64,000 nt of DNA from Allodiplogaster sudhausi (lineage: Eukaryota > Nematoda > Chromadorea > Rhabditida > Diplogasteridae): assembly GCA_945643635.1 (NCBI GenBank), contig CALZFC010000020.1:2380001-2444000 (forward strand), in the 5' to 3' direction. The translations under genes were made by a program, and so were the position numbers. Below the pieces are notes generated by a model. It was not told where the DNA came from, made no database searches, and saw nothing but the letters and a program-made list of their open reading frames with translations. Shown in pieces: positions 11,009 through 23,585 of this stretch; within the stretch, counting starts at the first letter, position 1; each line of letters opens with the position of its first letter.

Positions 11009-13585
11009 ATGGACTTCTTGTCGATTCTTGACAAGGCCAATAAGAATTTCAAGTCGACAGCGAAGAAGATCAACGAAGTAGAAGGCGAGCTTTCTCAGGA
11101 GAGACGGAAGGATGTGGAGAGGCTGAAGGCGGAGCGACTGGCGCGCGCCAAGAAAGAAGCAGAGATTAGAAGGAAGCGAGAGGCTGACAAGGCCGCGGAG
11201 CTCGCTTCTAGAAAGGTTCTTTATGCTGCTATACGTTAGCGTTATTCAATTGGTCTGGAATCAAATATTTATATTACATTCCTGGATCGAGGCAATTATA
11301 CCAGAAATGATTGACAGAGTGTGGTACTTGTATTGTTCCCTGAAGGCGCTCTTCAAGGGATATTCCTGTGAATACTGGTTAAGAGTACTTTATGAACCAT
11401 GCTCTACCCAGCTGTCCTGATCTTCCGTATTCTACTCGACAAATCAGAAGTCTTCCCTGTGCTCAGGATCAGAACACGTCTGTTCTAGTTATTATGTCTG
11501 ATCCTGAACGGAGTTTTCAATTTGAGGAATTGAAACACTTGGGGTTATTCCACGTGGATTGGCTCGTCTGTTGTTTTACTGGGATTTCCTCTTTGGCTAA
11601 CCTTTTCGTTAGCTTTGATTCTCAAGATTTCACAGTTCTTCCTACCTTTTTCCTCCCTGCAACTTCTCGCGTTTACTCAAACAAGTCCTTCGTGGATATT
11701 TGGACTTCTTCCCATTTCTGTAACCGGAAACGTTCATATTCTTTGATAACGTGCGGGGTTATCAGTGAACACTTGGCTACGATTGGCTAATTTTTGTTAA
11801 TAAAGTAGTAATGTGCGAATTTTAATAATTTTTCTGTTCCAGTTTGTTATCCCGAAGAAGGGCGCAGCGACTGAGCCGGAAAAGGCCGTCGATACGAGCA
11901 AGGTCCATGAGTTCCTGCGCAAGAAGGAGGAGGAACGGAAGCGGAAGCTCAAGGAGGAGCAGATCAAGAAGGAGAAGCTCATCGAGTTGCGTCTCGCAGC
12001 GAATGGCGGAAAGGCCAGTTGACTACTGTACAAATCTATATTTTTTCCCTTAAGAATTACTTCTAACTTTGATTTCGACATTTATAATAATGGAAAAGTT
12101 ATTTTTTTTCTCCAAATCATCTTTTTGGTATTAGAGTATTTAAAAGTTGTGATAGTATTTTAAAAGTAAGTTTTTTTTTCTTCAGGCAAACAAGAAGATT
12201 GCTCGCCACTTTGGCATGAATGATCTGGATCTCCAACTCAAGTATGGCCAAGATCGAACTCATATCGACACGCTCGTCAAAAGGAAGGAGTATGAAGAGG
12301 TCAGAACTGCCCAAAGATACCGTACCCTTCGAGTCCTGTCCTCGACCCTGGAAGTTGGGGTCCTGAGAACAGTTCCTTTGTCTCATGAAATGAAAGAAGA
12401 CAATTGCTTGGATATATAATGTGGCTCTAAATTGTTTCTGACATTATTTTGCTGTAACTTGTTCACGTATCGATGGGTGTATCTTTCGAAAAATTGCTGG
12501 ATTTCTCGTTTTCAAGGTTGAACCGATACTGTCGTTTTTAGAGCCCATCTTAGCTGTTTTTTGGGCCTACTGATTCAAACGTCTGTTTCGCCGAAGAATT
12601 GTGAAATAATATTGCTTGAATTGCTTAGCAGAATTGTAAGTGGATAGCTACAGTAAGATATTTGCATTGATTATGGTAAATGAAGTAATAAATGAGCTTT
12701 GCTCTTTAATTATTAATTTTTTTTTATTTTTCTTAGATGGAAGCTGAGCGCCTGGCGTCCGCCTACCGTAACGGCATCCAGAAGGCAGTTCAGATGAAGC
12801 AGAAGGTCGAAGAGAAGGTTCGCACGGACGAGCGGAGCCGAGTCATCGAGAGGAAGCATGCGAAGAGCAAGCACAGTCTCGCTTCGCTACCGTAAGACGA
12901 ATTTTCCATTCAGGACCCGACATTCATTCTTCTCTCTCTCTTTTTTGTATTGTCCCTTCAATTTTGGCATGTCGTTTTCCCTCTAATCTTACAAAAGGAA
13001 ATTATAGAACCGACGGCTTCAACACAGCACCACCGGTCAAAGTACCGAGCGGTAGTAGCTCTTTACTGAAGGTACATCTTTTTTTTTTTAAAGATTTTAT
13101 TTACTATAAAGTTTATACACATTATGTTAAGAAAATTGTTCGACGAATGAGATCATTGAAGACTAACGGGAAAAGAAAAAGAAAAAGGGAGCAGGAAGGA
13201 TGCAAAGATACTCATACTTGCCACTTTCTTATTGAGGAAGGTTGTTTGACGCCTACGAGCTACTTTGTTAACCAGTGAAATTGCTCATTAACTATTTTAT
13301 TTATTGCCTGTCAATGAGTGGTGTAGTTTTTATTGGAGTTAATTATTTTTATTAAATGCGTCAAATTAAAACAAAATTTAAATCAGCACTCCTATTTTAC
13401 GGTCGTTTCAGAAGAGGCCGGCCGAGGTGCCTCTCGACTTCAACTCGCTCATGGAGAAGGCAGAAAAGGCGGCCAGAGGAGAGCCAGTCGAGGATGGAAG
13501 GAAGAAGAATGGGACAGCATCATCATCTTCGTCGTCCGCCTTCCAGAAACCATCGAAATCGTTAGTATTTCTATTTCTCTCTCTC

Positions 13586-13624
<39 letters not shown>

Positions 13625-15749
13625 ATCTCTCATTCTTTCGCTCCTGCTCGTTTAAATTCGTTTTACGATCTTATTTTTTCTCTCCCCCTCGCTTAGGCTT
13701 AGAGTTAGTTGATACTCATTGCAGGAGCATTCCGCCTCGTTTTCCGCCACCGTCGTCACGTGACTCGCGCGATCCTCCCTCGCGCCCAGCGTCCTCTCGC
13801 GATCCGCCTTCTCGCCCGCCCCCCTCGCGCGATCCTCCCTCTCGCGCTCCGCCCTCTCGCGATCCGCCTAGACCGGCGCCATCGAATCCGCCTCGAGATC
13901 GGCCGTCCATGTCTTCTTCCTCGTACTCTTCTTCCGCCGCCGCGGTTATCGGCCAAGCCATCAACGAGAGAAGGGACAAGAAGGCGCCGTACAAGCCGGC
14001 CGGGCTGCTCAAGGAGAGACCGCCCGGTGCACAGACTTGTGTTCGGTCGGGCAAACCGTCAGTTTTTATTCTATCCCTCCCCCTCCCCTTCCCTCTCTCT
14101 CTCTCTATCTCTCTCTCTCTCTCTTTCCCCTTCCTCTCTCTCTTTCCCTCTTCCTCTCTCTTACAACATTCTCTTTCTCCCATCTCTCCCTCTCGCTTTC
14201 TCTCGCAGTCGAATTTTTCTTTAGTATTTAAAAATATTTATTGAAGGATGCTTTAAAAAAAACGGAATTTTACAGAGTAGGCGAATCGATCCGTGAAGAG
14301 GAAAGGAGCAAGGGAGAATCGTCATCTTCTTCCTCCTTCTCCTACTCATCTTCCGGTGCACCGATGATTAACGGGAAGCGCATTCTGCCAGGAGACATGC
14401 GATACAAGGAGCTGATTGCCTCGGGGCAGATCAAACCACCACAGAGCTCTTCCGGATCATCTTCCTCTGCTAACAGAGCAGGAGGCAAACCGATTAATCA
14501 TTCGTCAGCTTCTTCAATGTCTCAGCGACGTAAGCAGCTGTCTATTATTTAGCAGTGTTTGTATTCGGTTTGAACCGTTGTTAAATGATATTCAAATCGA
14601 GCATTATTAATGGGCGTTTTGCGGGGTTAAAGAGTAACTCATGAAGATTGAAATAAAAGCTGCCATTTATGAGTAAAAATTCGCGGAGCTAATTTGTTAA
14701 TACCAATTTCTTCAGCATCTTCCTCTTCATCTGCCAAAGTGAACGTGCCGCTCCAGCGAGAAGAGATGTTGCTGCAGAAAGATAAGGAAGAAATACAGAG
14801 AATGAGAGAGCTGAGGAGACGCAAGGAGGAGAAAGAGGAGAGACGGAGGAGAGAGGAACTGAAGGCGAGACTCGAGGCGAAGAGGAGAGAGCAGAAGATG
14901 AAGGGAAAACTGCCATCGAGGGGAGAGAGAGGAGGACGAGAAGACAGACATCGACCTTCATTCAGCCGGTTCAGCAGGCTGGCACTTGGATTATTTTGTT
15001 CTTTTTTTCTATTTCCTGTAGATTGGAAGTAATTTTTTGTATGGCTATTGAAGCATTTTACTTGGAAATTTTAACGCACTCTTGTTTATTTCCACGCTTA
15101 TAGTATCACAGTTGCACAGTCAGACTCTGGAGTTTTTTTTTCTATTCAGTTGGCAATAGTCGGATTTATATGAGATAATTAGTATTTTATTTTCCAGAAG
15201 AGAAGCAATTAAAAGCGGAATTAAATGATTGAATTTATTGATTTGCAGAGATTACGAGGACGAGGAAGAAGAGGACGAACTGGAAGATGAGGAGTACGAC
15301 TCGGAGATGGATGACTTCATCGATGACTCGGAGGTGCCCGATGCCGACCTCGACCGCAGGGAGTTCGAGGAGACCCTCAGGGCGGTCAATCCCAAGTATG
15401 ACAAGAACAAGTGGAAGATGAGGGAGAAGATGATCGACGAGAAGCACATGGTCAACTTTTTATCAGTTTAAAGGGCTTTTTATTAGCCTTCTTTAAAAAA
15501 TTCGAAAAAAGAGTAGCGATTATAACATGGCTACATTGATAATTATTATTAAATATCATGTTTGTGTGTTAAAAATATATAGTTAAAAGTATAACTAAAA
15601 GTATGAAGTAATAGTCGGATAAAAGAGAAAGTAAATGATTTCAGGTCAGTGATTACCGAACCATACAGCGAGAGGAGGCTCGGAGTGCGCGTCTTGGCAG
15701 GAAAGAGGATGAACTGGCGGAGATTTATGGCATTAGCGAGCGGCTTTGA
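11009..15749 (+). CDS. SPT2: SPT2 histone H3-H4 chaperone homologue (eleven exons, 671 aa)
   Basis: Nuclear chromatin protein that binds H3-H4 during transcription. Exons: 11009-11215, 11843-12013, 12186-12299, 12737-12891, 13008-13071, 13412-13560, 13725-14057, 14276-14529, 14716-14977, 15249-15450 and 15645-15749; every phase agrees. The N-terminus starts MDFLSILDKA and has a K/E/R-rich coiled region (VHEFLRKKEEERKRK). The middle is disordered, with tandem RDPPSRPPPS-like repeats and Ser runs. The C-terminus holds the SPT2 signature: a K/R-rich helix, an acidic block ending YDSEMDDFIDD, then a final basic helix ending in IYGISERL. Two introns (after exons 2 and 9) appear to start with GC (AAG|GCCAGT and CAG|GCTGGC). 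No other donor there keeps the conserved frame. Intron 1 (about 630 bp) is the longest, and CT arrays lie in introns 6 and 7. Confidence 0.88.
13570..13625. repeat. (CT)n microsatellite in SPT2 intron 6
   Basis: Pyrimidine-pure CT run on the sense strand. A second one lies in intron 7 at about 14076-14165. Confidence 0.9.
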
Positions 15750-17226
15750 GTTACCTCATCTTTTTTATATTTTATATTTATTAAAAGATTTTTTTTCTCC
15801 CTGAAATCTTTCTTTTACACTAGAATTTCGAACGATAAGTTATTCTTTAATTACTATAGAATAGCAGAGTATTTGCAAAACATTTTCCGCCTTTGAAAGC
15901 TTTCGTTCTAATTTTCAAGCTCATTTGTTTCGTAGAATTCCGGTATTATGAACTATTGCCGCCTTGAGAAAGCAAATGCTGCTTATTATTTCACCCGGCA
16001 ATAGTCTGAAATTATTCGTAGATGGTGCAGAACTTTAAGGAAAAGTATATCCGGAGCATATTTAGCCATAGCTTGTTATTTCGAAATCATATAAACAGAA
16101 ATCGTCTGTTAAATTCCTTGAGATATGTCTTTGTTTGTTTGCTGCCTTTCTTATGAGAACATTCATTTCGTCTTTCCTGAGAGGACATACCAGTTTATTC
16201 GCTGTGAGAGCAACTGGTTTAAAGTATGCGGATACTATTATAGTGTGATAAATTCATTCGTGTTTATCATCCATATTATAGTATGGCTATTGCCCTTATC
16301 TTTTATATTATGGTTTGGGTGTACTCGGTGTTTTTTATTGCCTAGTAGAACATAGTTCGCTAGACTTTCAAATTGAAATGATACATTACTGCTGCTCTTG
16401 TTTTGCAGACATTTTAATAAAGAATTTCCTATGATTGATTTCATGCTATAAAAAGGGAATGTTATGTGTGGATTGTGGAGAATCTTAAACGAGATTACTT
16501 CGCTTTGCCCACCTTGAAAGCGGCTTAAAATCTGGTGGGATGTTAAGGACTTACGTGGGAATTGTGGGTATTTTCGGTAGAAATCGTTGCGGGATCTGTG
16601 AAAATCACATGATTTTTAGAATTCTGTATTGTGCGTATCAACTTCATGTGAAACGCGTCTTCGTATGACAGTGATGGAAGAATTCAAATCGAAAAGATAG
16701 AGCGACAACGAAATGAGACGAATGATGTGCATGGGTTCAGTGTAGCGAATGTGCACAATGGAGGTGAATCCCTGTTGGAGACCACAAAGATCACTTTCTG
16801 TTGCATGGAGAAGAGAGAGAAAGAATGAATGACAGATGGAGTGTGGGGTAGATAGAAGGAGGAGAGAGGGGAAATAGGAGAAGAGAGAGCCACTAAAGAG
16901 ACAGAGAAAAGGAGACAGGGGAAGTAGAGAGAGAGAGAGACTCACTGAAGAGTCAGACTGATAAATAAAGTAAAGAGAACGGAAAGGTCAATCGATGAGG
17001 AGACGTCATAAGAGAGGGAGAGAGAAGAACGCCGAGAGGAAAGAAGATATATATATATAGAGAGAGAGAGAAGCAGAGAACAAAGTGACGCTCAGATGTG
17101 TCCGGCTACTTGTATAAAGACGACGCTCGGCACTTTCTGACGAGCGAATTTGAAATGTTACTTTAAAAGAATACTTGTTAACTAAATTAACATATTTTAA
17201 AGGCTCGTTTTTTTTAGTTGCCTGTC
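15750..17226. other. Intergenic, SPT2 3' flank to PUDP-like 5' flank
   Basis: AT-rich up to about 16,600; an AATAAA occurs near 16417 but is far from the SPT2 stop. From about 16,800 to 17,080 it is purine-rich, with GA runs and a short TA run near 17048. The PUDP-like ATG is preceded by TTTTTTTTAG and 9 bp, a possible trans-splice acceptor. No supported gene. Confidence 0.5.
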
Positions 17227-17701
17227 ATGAGCGCCACCTTTACTCCTGTAAGCCACGTCATCTTCGACCTGGACGGCTTACTCGTGGACACGGAGAGAGT
17301 GTACACGGAGGCCTTTGAGAAAGTATGAACTCGTTTGTTTAGTATTATTCGTATTAATTAAATGTATATTAATTGTATTAATTAAATCTGCATACTTTCT
17401 ATTACGAAAATAAGTTACAATTATTATACAAACTATTTTAAAGATTACAATAATCCACAGGCATGCGCTGCTTTCAACGTGGCCTACAGCATAAAGTGGA
17501 AGGCCGATCACATGGGCATGAAGCATGATCCGGTTCGGCTCAATTCTCTGCCACTTTTCTCTCTTGTTCTCTCTCCTCCTTGCTGCATTTCCTATATTTC
17601 CTTTTGTTTCTGTTTGGCGATTAATCACTCTCGCTCTCCTTTTCCATTCACGATCTACATTTCTATCTGTTTTTCTCTTACCAGCCCCCTTCTCTCTGTC
17701 G

Positions 17702-17732
<31 letters not shown>

Positions 17733-17826
17733 GCTGTCTCTTTCTATATCTTTCTCTTTCTATATCTTTCTATTTTTCTCTTTCTATCTCTCTCTCTTTC
17801 TCTCTCTATCGCTGGCTGTCTCTTTT

Positions 17827-17873
<47 letters not shown>

Positions 17874-18418
17874 AGGCTATCGAGGTGGTGCTCGCTCGCT
17901 CTGGCCTGGCTGGCCGCGTGTCTGTCGCTGACTTCTCCGTCGTCTACGACGCCTACCTCGATGCTCACCTTGCGGACGCCGCTCTGCTGCCCGGCGCCGA
18001 CAAGTTGATACGACATCTTGTGCATCATAAGGTTGGGAAGGGAGAGAGAGAGAGAGAGATAGAGAGCGAATAAAAAATTGTGCGATCACATATCAGAGAT
18101 CTGTAGAAGAATAATTTGCTTGCATCAAGATTAAATTCTATTTTTATATTATTGTTTCTTAAAGAATATGATCTTCAGATCCCCATCGCGATCTGCACGG
18201 GCTCGGGTGACGAAGACTACGCGGTGAAGGTACGCAAGCACGCCGTCATCACTGACAACATCCGCCTCTCCGTCCGATGCTCCAGCGACCCTGCCATCGA
18301 GAAGGGCAAACCGGCTCCGGACTGCTTCTTAGTTTGGCTCTTTTTCCCCTTCTTCTCTCGCTCTCTCTCTCACTCTCTCTCGCTCTATCTCTCGCTTTAT
18401 CTCTCGCCTTCTCTGCTC

Positions 18419-18467
<49 letters not shown>

Positions 18468-18549
18468 TCTGTCTGCCTCATTGCTTTTCTACGCTCTCTC
18501 CCCAAATCACGCTCTCTCTGTCTCCCTCTCTCTCTCTCGCCTTTTCTGC

Positions 18550-18596
<47 letters not shown>

Positions 18597-19229
18597 TTTG
18601 TCTGTCTCATTGCTTTTCTACGTTCTCTCCCCAAATCACGCTCTCTCTGTCTCTGTCTCCCTCTCTCTCTATCTTCTCTACCGTCTCTCTTTCGTTCTCT
18701 ACATTATTGGCTCTCTCTCTTCTCTACCCGTCTCTCTCTCTCTCTCGTTCTCTACATCATTCGCTCTCTCTCTCTCTCTCTCTATTCATATCCTCACTTG
18801 GAATCCCCTTTGAGGTGACAGCTTCCCGCTTCGAGCAGCCGCCCTCTTCTCCCGATCGAGTTCTCGTCTTCGAGGACTCTGTCAACGGTGCTCTTGCCGG
18901 GTTGGCCGCTGGCATGCAGGTGTGCAGCTTGAGCTATTTCTCATTAACCTATCATTTCGTTCGTTCCTTCTTTAAGCATCAAATTGATATCACTGATCTT
19001 TTATGGTAAAGTAAGCCATCTTTTATGGTAAAGTAAGCCATCTTTTATGGTAAAGTAAGCCATCTTGATTGCTACAGTACCCGATCTGCTATCCTACAGT
19101 ACCCCGCCCTTCCAGGTGGTCATGGTGCCCGACCCCGAGAACGTGCCGCCAGAGCAACGGAGAGCTACGCTGGTGCTCGACTCTCTCTGCGACTTTGTGC
19201 CCGAGCTCTTCGACCTTCCGCCTTATTAG
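17227..19229 (+). CDS. PUDP: PUDP-like HAD-superfamily phosphatase (six exons, 231 aa)
   Basis: Cytosolic HAD hydrolase of the pseudouridine-5'-phosphatase (HDHD1) subfamily. Exons: 17227-17322, 17461-17532, 17876-18031, 18179-18331, 18815-18919 and 19116-19229; all are phase 0, and the length is close to the human protein (228 aa). HAD motif I is [11 protein letters not shown] (nucleophile D14, acid D16); motif II is ICTGSG; motif III is the Lys in KGKPAPD; motif IV is VFEDSVNG. The C-terminus ends PELFDLPPY, as in PUDP. Two introns are almost filled by CT arrays running right up to the acceptor. In exon 3 the helical cap reads [12 protein letters not shown], a family hallmark. Broken copies of the last exon occur at about 23.1, 44.7 and 60.7 kb. 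Confidence 0.9.
17690..17870. repeat. CT array against the exon 3 acceptor of the PUDP-like gene
   Basis: Pyrimidine-rich CT/TTTCTATC array that ends in the exon 3 acceptor (TTTCCAG) of the PUDP-like gene. Confidence 0.9.
18340..18786. repeat. CT array with internal tandem duplication in PUDP-like intron 4
   Basis: Almost pure pyrimidine on the sense strand. A block of about 125 bp containing CTCATTGCTTTTCTACG and CCCCAAATCACGCTC occurs twice (about 18470-18530 and 18600-18650), separated by long CT runs. The exon 5 acceptor follows directly. Confidence 0.9.
18998..19066 (+). repeat. Short tandem repeat, 24-bp unit, about three copies
   Basis: The phrase TTTTATGGTAAAGTAAGCCA is repeated three times head-to-tail in the last intron of the PUDP-like gene. 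Confidence 0.9.
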
Positions 19230-19728
19230 TCGTCCTTCTTATTCTTCATTTAGATATAGACAATGAATTGTGTACATACACGCATATTTATGTATGCACA
19301 TATGTACATACATGCATATTTATCTGTCATACTGACAAAAGGAATGGCACTAATATTATTGTCCTGAAACAGGATGAATACCTCGTAATAAAGTTAACGC
19401 ACAACTTTCAAATACATACATATGTATGACAAATAAATACTGCAAAACGCTATTCTGTGTCACGGAAAAGTGTCGTTCGATCTATGCTTTAAAGGGAGCG
19501 TGGCAATGGCAATTGCATTCAATGGTACGAGCACCCCGAACAAATTGATAGCATCGTAGCACAAACCTCATTGCCACAGCGACACGGTCCATATTTAATA
19601 GGCCTAACCATAAGAATGCGGGTGTAGACACCTAAATACTTATATCTGGTATGTATAAGCAGTAAATAATAAAATTATGAAAGAAGAAGATATTCAAACA
19701 ATTTAATTCGTTTAATATCACTATTCAA

Positions 19729-21349
19729 CTACATTTGATCAGTAGAAGTATATGTATACTGGCCAGGATAAAGATGCTGCAGTGGGAGATCAGAGGGAGG
19801 CTCATTCCGGCCGAAGGAGGTCAAGGCAATCTGCACATGGCGATTGTTGCCAGCACTGGTCACCACCATCGGACCTCCGCTGTCACCCTTAAGGCATTTT
19901 GGTAGACGTCACCACTTGTAACGTCTAACAAAAATGCCATCAGATGGAAATTTGATTCTGTTCTAACAAACGTCAAATGAGGTTGATAATAATCCGACAA
20001 AGAAATCAAGAGACGTAAGGGAAGTCCCAAATCAATAAAACAGTGAAAATGATGAAATCTTGAACCTTCGAAGTGCCTCGGTTAAACCCGCCAGCACAGA
20101 GTTGCGTGTGATTGTCGATGCTCCTTCCCTCCGCCTCCCACCATTTGTTACTGAATTAAATTATGTGAATAAACTAAGATGATTAACTCTTTCAATGGTA
20201 TTCTAGGAAAAAAGAAGAATTATCTCCTCGGCAGTTCAGGTAGTCACACAGAAAAATTAAGATATACAATTTTGTTCCATCCAAAATTGTGAAATGGGAT
20301 GTCACACTTTGGTGGCAAAGGGGGGAGGGTAGCCGGTACGAGTGCTAAAATAAATCTATAGGCGGCTAATGTCGTTTTGTGCCGGTAAGGCGTGGGGTAA
20401 TTCGTGCGACATGCTGGGTATTTCAGATGCTGGCTGCGACAGCATCAGCAAGCTATTTTAAATTTTGATATACAAAATGACTGCACAATCTTGGAAATGA
20501 TTCTATAATATATACCAGGAATGAATGAAGTGGGAGGGAAAAGGGTCGGGGCTAACGATGCTGAGATGTTAAAATTTTTGTCCGGCCGCTAATTGTTACA
20601 TGGGGTGGAACACAATTGTACAGGCGCGAAATATGCATGTAGGAACAATATTGTTCCATGAAATTGCGATAACTCAAGTCACAACGTTCTCTGTGTGATG
20701 CCAATTTCAGTGATAGTTATTGTCTACATATTGAACTCTAAAAAAGGAACAACGATGAATTGATAAACCTGCACTCCTCGTGTCCAATTATGGGCACGTT
20801 CACAGACTGCAGGCTGCATGGTGGAAAGTCGTTGTCTTGAACAAGTAAAATCTTCTCATTTTATTTTAAACTGCCGTGGCTCATATATATTAGGAAAATG
20901 CATTATTGATTGTTTAAAAAGAACAAAATAATTGATTGACACATACTCTGTGTTTGTCCGATGCTCGTGACGTGTACGTAATCATCGTGCTCGACGGGAG
21001 TGGACACGTTCGAGAGCAGAATAGGCTGCCAATGAGAGGTCGCATTCACAGGATACGACTGAGCCAGCTGAATCGTCGAGGAGATCTTTTTTCCAGCTTC
21101 TTTTATTTGACAACCAAATCAGTTATGTACGTTGATAATGCCTACAATAACAGAAATGCCCACCTCGACAAGAGCAATGTCGTTCCGGAGAGTGTCCCAT
21201 GAATATTCCGGGTGGACAAAGATCCTCTTGACCCTTCTGATCATGCGATGCTCGCAGTTTTTTGCTTCGCCGTGTGAAACTCGAAGCTCTGTCGGCGGAG
21301 CTTCGCTGAAGATCCTTCCAGTAGATCCATAGGCTTATTCTCTCTCTCC

Positions 21350-21389
<40 letters not shown>

Positions 21390-21777
21390 TTCCCTCGCCA
21401 TACTCGACACAGTGCGCCGCGGTAAGGATGTGGTGTTCAGAGACAAGACTGCCTCCGCAGTACCTCCGCTGCTCGACTGTTTCGTGGAACACTGTGACGA
21501 AGTAGGGCAACTGGTCGCTCTTAGTTTTGACTCCGCCGAGAATCTGTAATGGTAAAGTTTTAGAATTCAAGGGAATATTCAACCTTTGTTTGACATCTTA
21601 CTTTGTAAAAAAAAATAATAGACTGCAGTATTAGATGGATGTATGTACATATGTGCACTTTATAATTGCCAAACCTTACCCGAGCCAAGAAATCCTTGGC
21701 GTGTGAGGTATGGAGAGCACTCGAGGAGAGAGAAAGCAGAAAGTACAGAAGAGCAGCCGTTTCATTGACAGTGACAT
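19729..21777 (-). CDS. Trypsin-like serine protease copy A (S1 family, damaged leader, last exon missing)
   Basis: Probably a secreted S1 protease. Visible exons on the minus strand: a leader exon (21777-21680), an activation/His exon starting ILGGVKTKSDQLPYF and ending LTAAHCVE (His57 region), an Asp exon (FVHPEYSW...NDIALVE), an exon ending IGQT, an exon DFPPCSLQSVNVPIIGHEEC, an exon with SIDNHTQLCAGG, and a Ser exon with GDSGGP. All three catalytic residues are present. The leader frame is off by one base relative to copy C, where the leader ends in R before ILGG. The Ser exon runs on to a stop giving ...YPGQYTYTSTDQM. The GVYTRI-type C-terminal exon found downstream of copies C and D is absent here, because the PUDP-like 3' end follows. 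It may be expressed in altered form or be a pseudogene. Confidence 0.7.
21342..21390. repeat. (CT)n microsatellite in protease copy A intron
   Basis: Lies between the His-exon and Asp-exon of copy A. The equivalent intron of copies B and C carries similar arrays. Confidence 0.9.
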
Positions 21778-21884
21778 TCTAATCAGCCCTCAATATACAG
21801 TGATTATTCTGAGACATCTAACCTTTTACATCCACGTGTCACTTCGGTGCCGTAAATAAAGTATAAGAACACATGCGGACAGTG

Positions 21885-21900
21885 CATTATGATAAGAAGA
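21885..21900. promoter_or_regulatory. GATA-type site upstream of protease copy A
   Basis: AGTGCATTATGATAAGAAG lies about 110 bp 5' of the copy A leader. The same phrase recurs upstream of the other protease leaders. In nematodes TGATAA sites are classic intestinal GATA-factor targets; use here is inferred. Confidence 0.5.
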
Positions 21901-22250
21901 AGCGGGCGGCGCGCCTCGTCTCCCTCCTTAGTTCTCCCTCCGAGCGGCTCACATACTCATCACTATTTATGTAACTGTGCGGATATGTCCCTACGAGAGG
22001 TTCCCTTTTTGTCCCTAACATCAGCCCCAAACAGTAAGCTTTTCTTGCAATACGCTCTGATACAGCGTAATGCGTATTAATCAGTACCCAGCTTGCAATC
22101 ATCGGATGACTAAATGATGGTATTAATTTGCTAAAATAGGTTGACAATTTGATGATGCCAAGTCAATTCACAGAATCTTCGTTGACTGGCAACTTCATAT
22201 TTTGCAGTGGTACTAACGTGAGACCAGGTAAATACGTGTAGCATCGTCAA

Positions 22251-22254
<4 letters not shown>

Positions 22255-22292
<38 letters not shown>
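22255..22292. repeat. (GA)n microsatellite
   Basis: GA run following a segment (ATTTGATGATG...) that also occurs at about 24.0, 45.5 and 60.9 kb. The three other copies end in or near related GA or degraded arrays. Confidence 0.9.
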
Positions 22293-22296
<4 letters not shown>

Positions 22297-22590
22297 TTAG
22301 TGTTATACGCGCATATTCGACTAATAAAAAACGGAAAGGGAATAAAAATACAAAAGTATATCACGACAGTCGTCGTAATCTAGAGATAATTCCAGTTGCA
22401 AAAGGAAAAGGCTGAGAACGAAATTCAGACATAATTATTGCTCTCAAAATTACTACCAATTCGTATTGCTGACAACTCAATTGCGCTTATGGATAGATGG
22501 CAGGAAGTGGGACCCAATTTGAAATGATTCCAGATTGGACCATGGACAGCATAGCCATCTGTCAATAAGGTATTTCCTCAAAGAGTCAAG

Positions 22591-22718
22591 CTAAAGTTCA
22601 ATCCATCTTGCGAGGAAGCCTTTCTGCTCGGTGACATCTTCAAGCTGTCCACAGCGCACTTCGCCGTCGCTCACTTCTTCGAGCCACGGGCAGAACGGAG
22701 CGATGCGGGTGTACACTC
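22591..22718 (-). pseudogene. Orphan C-terminal exon of a protease copy
   Basis: Begins after an acceptor (TTCAG) with the S1 hallmark GVYTRIAPFCPWLEE and stays open to a stop after FLARWIEL. No Ser-exon lies upstream on the minus strand before the next unrelated block, so this is a stranded final exon. It shows what an undamaged C-terminus looks like, compared with copies C and D. Confidence 0.7.
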
Positions 22719-23139
22719 CTGAATGTATAATTAATTAATTATAAAAATGATGACCGGAAATTGATTGATTATGAGGCTTTAAACTTATGAAAGCATGCGC
22801 ATAGTGCACGGTGAAGCAGGCGGCGCCTTGCATAGTGATAAGAATCTTTTGATCTCTCAGTCGTCTTTTTACGTCAACCGTTCAATCTGCATAATAGTTC
22901 CCTTCCTTTTTTCGCTTCTTTCTCTTGCTTCATCTGTCTCTTGTTGTTTGTGTTCACACCTCATCGCCCTTCGTAATCAATGAAACCCACCCTTATCAGT
23001 CGATAGCTATGGCTTCGTGGCCAGGGAGTGCAAGTGCAGATACGAAGAAATTCCATTTTTATACATATCTGGTCGATATAACTCATCTTCACTGCTACAG
23101 TAACCCATCTTCTAACTTACAGTATCCCGCACTCCCAGG

Positions 23140-23495
23140 ATGTCATGGTGCCTGTTGTGTCTCTCCAGACGCGGAGAGGAAGGTGTGCGTGGGGGTAGCC
23201 AAGACGAGAGACGTTTATTATGAGGGAGAGGAGAATGAGGGACAACCGCTTGCGGTTGTAGAGAAGGAAGGAAGTGTCAGTGAAGTGAGCCAACTGAAGA
23301 ACCGCAGTTAGCCCACCGGCTTAAATATCTTTCTGAGATGGCGAAGTTCACGTAGCCAAGTAATCAAGTACATATGTATGTTCACTATCTACATAACTGA
23401 TGTATGTAGGTATCACAATATGTAGATACTCACTATCTACTACAAATAACACCTGAGAACATGCATCCAGATCAACGGAGAGCTACACTCGTTCT

Positions 23496-23538
<43 letters not shown>

Positions 23539-23585
23539 GACTTCTTGCCAGCGCTCTTCGTTCTTGTTTCTTATTAGTCACCCTT
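23140..23585 (+). pseudogene. Ghost of the PUDP-like last exon (copy 1)
   Basis: The 5' part (CCAGGATGTCATGGTGCC) and 3' part (CAACGGAGAGCTACACTCG...CTGCGACTTCTTGCC) match the PUDP-like final exon. They are split by about 290 bp of other DNA and a CT expansion, so the exon cannot be coding. Confidence 0.75.

Noticed and set aside
11392..11790. 132-codon frame in SPT2 intron 1
   Set aside because: No recognised motif and no splice context that fits. Taken as chance, though a retained or nested exon cannot be excluded.
18116..19009. 297-codon frame through PUDP-like exons 4 and 5
   Set aside because: It reads through the CT-filled intron. HAD motifs are only continuous when that intron is spliced out.
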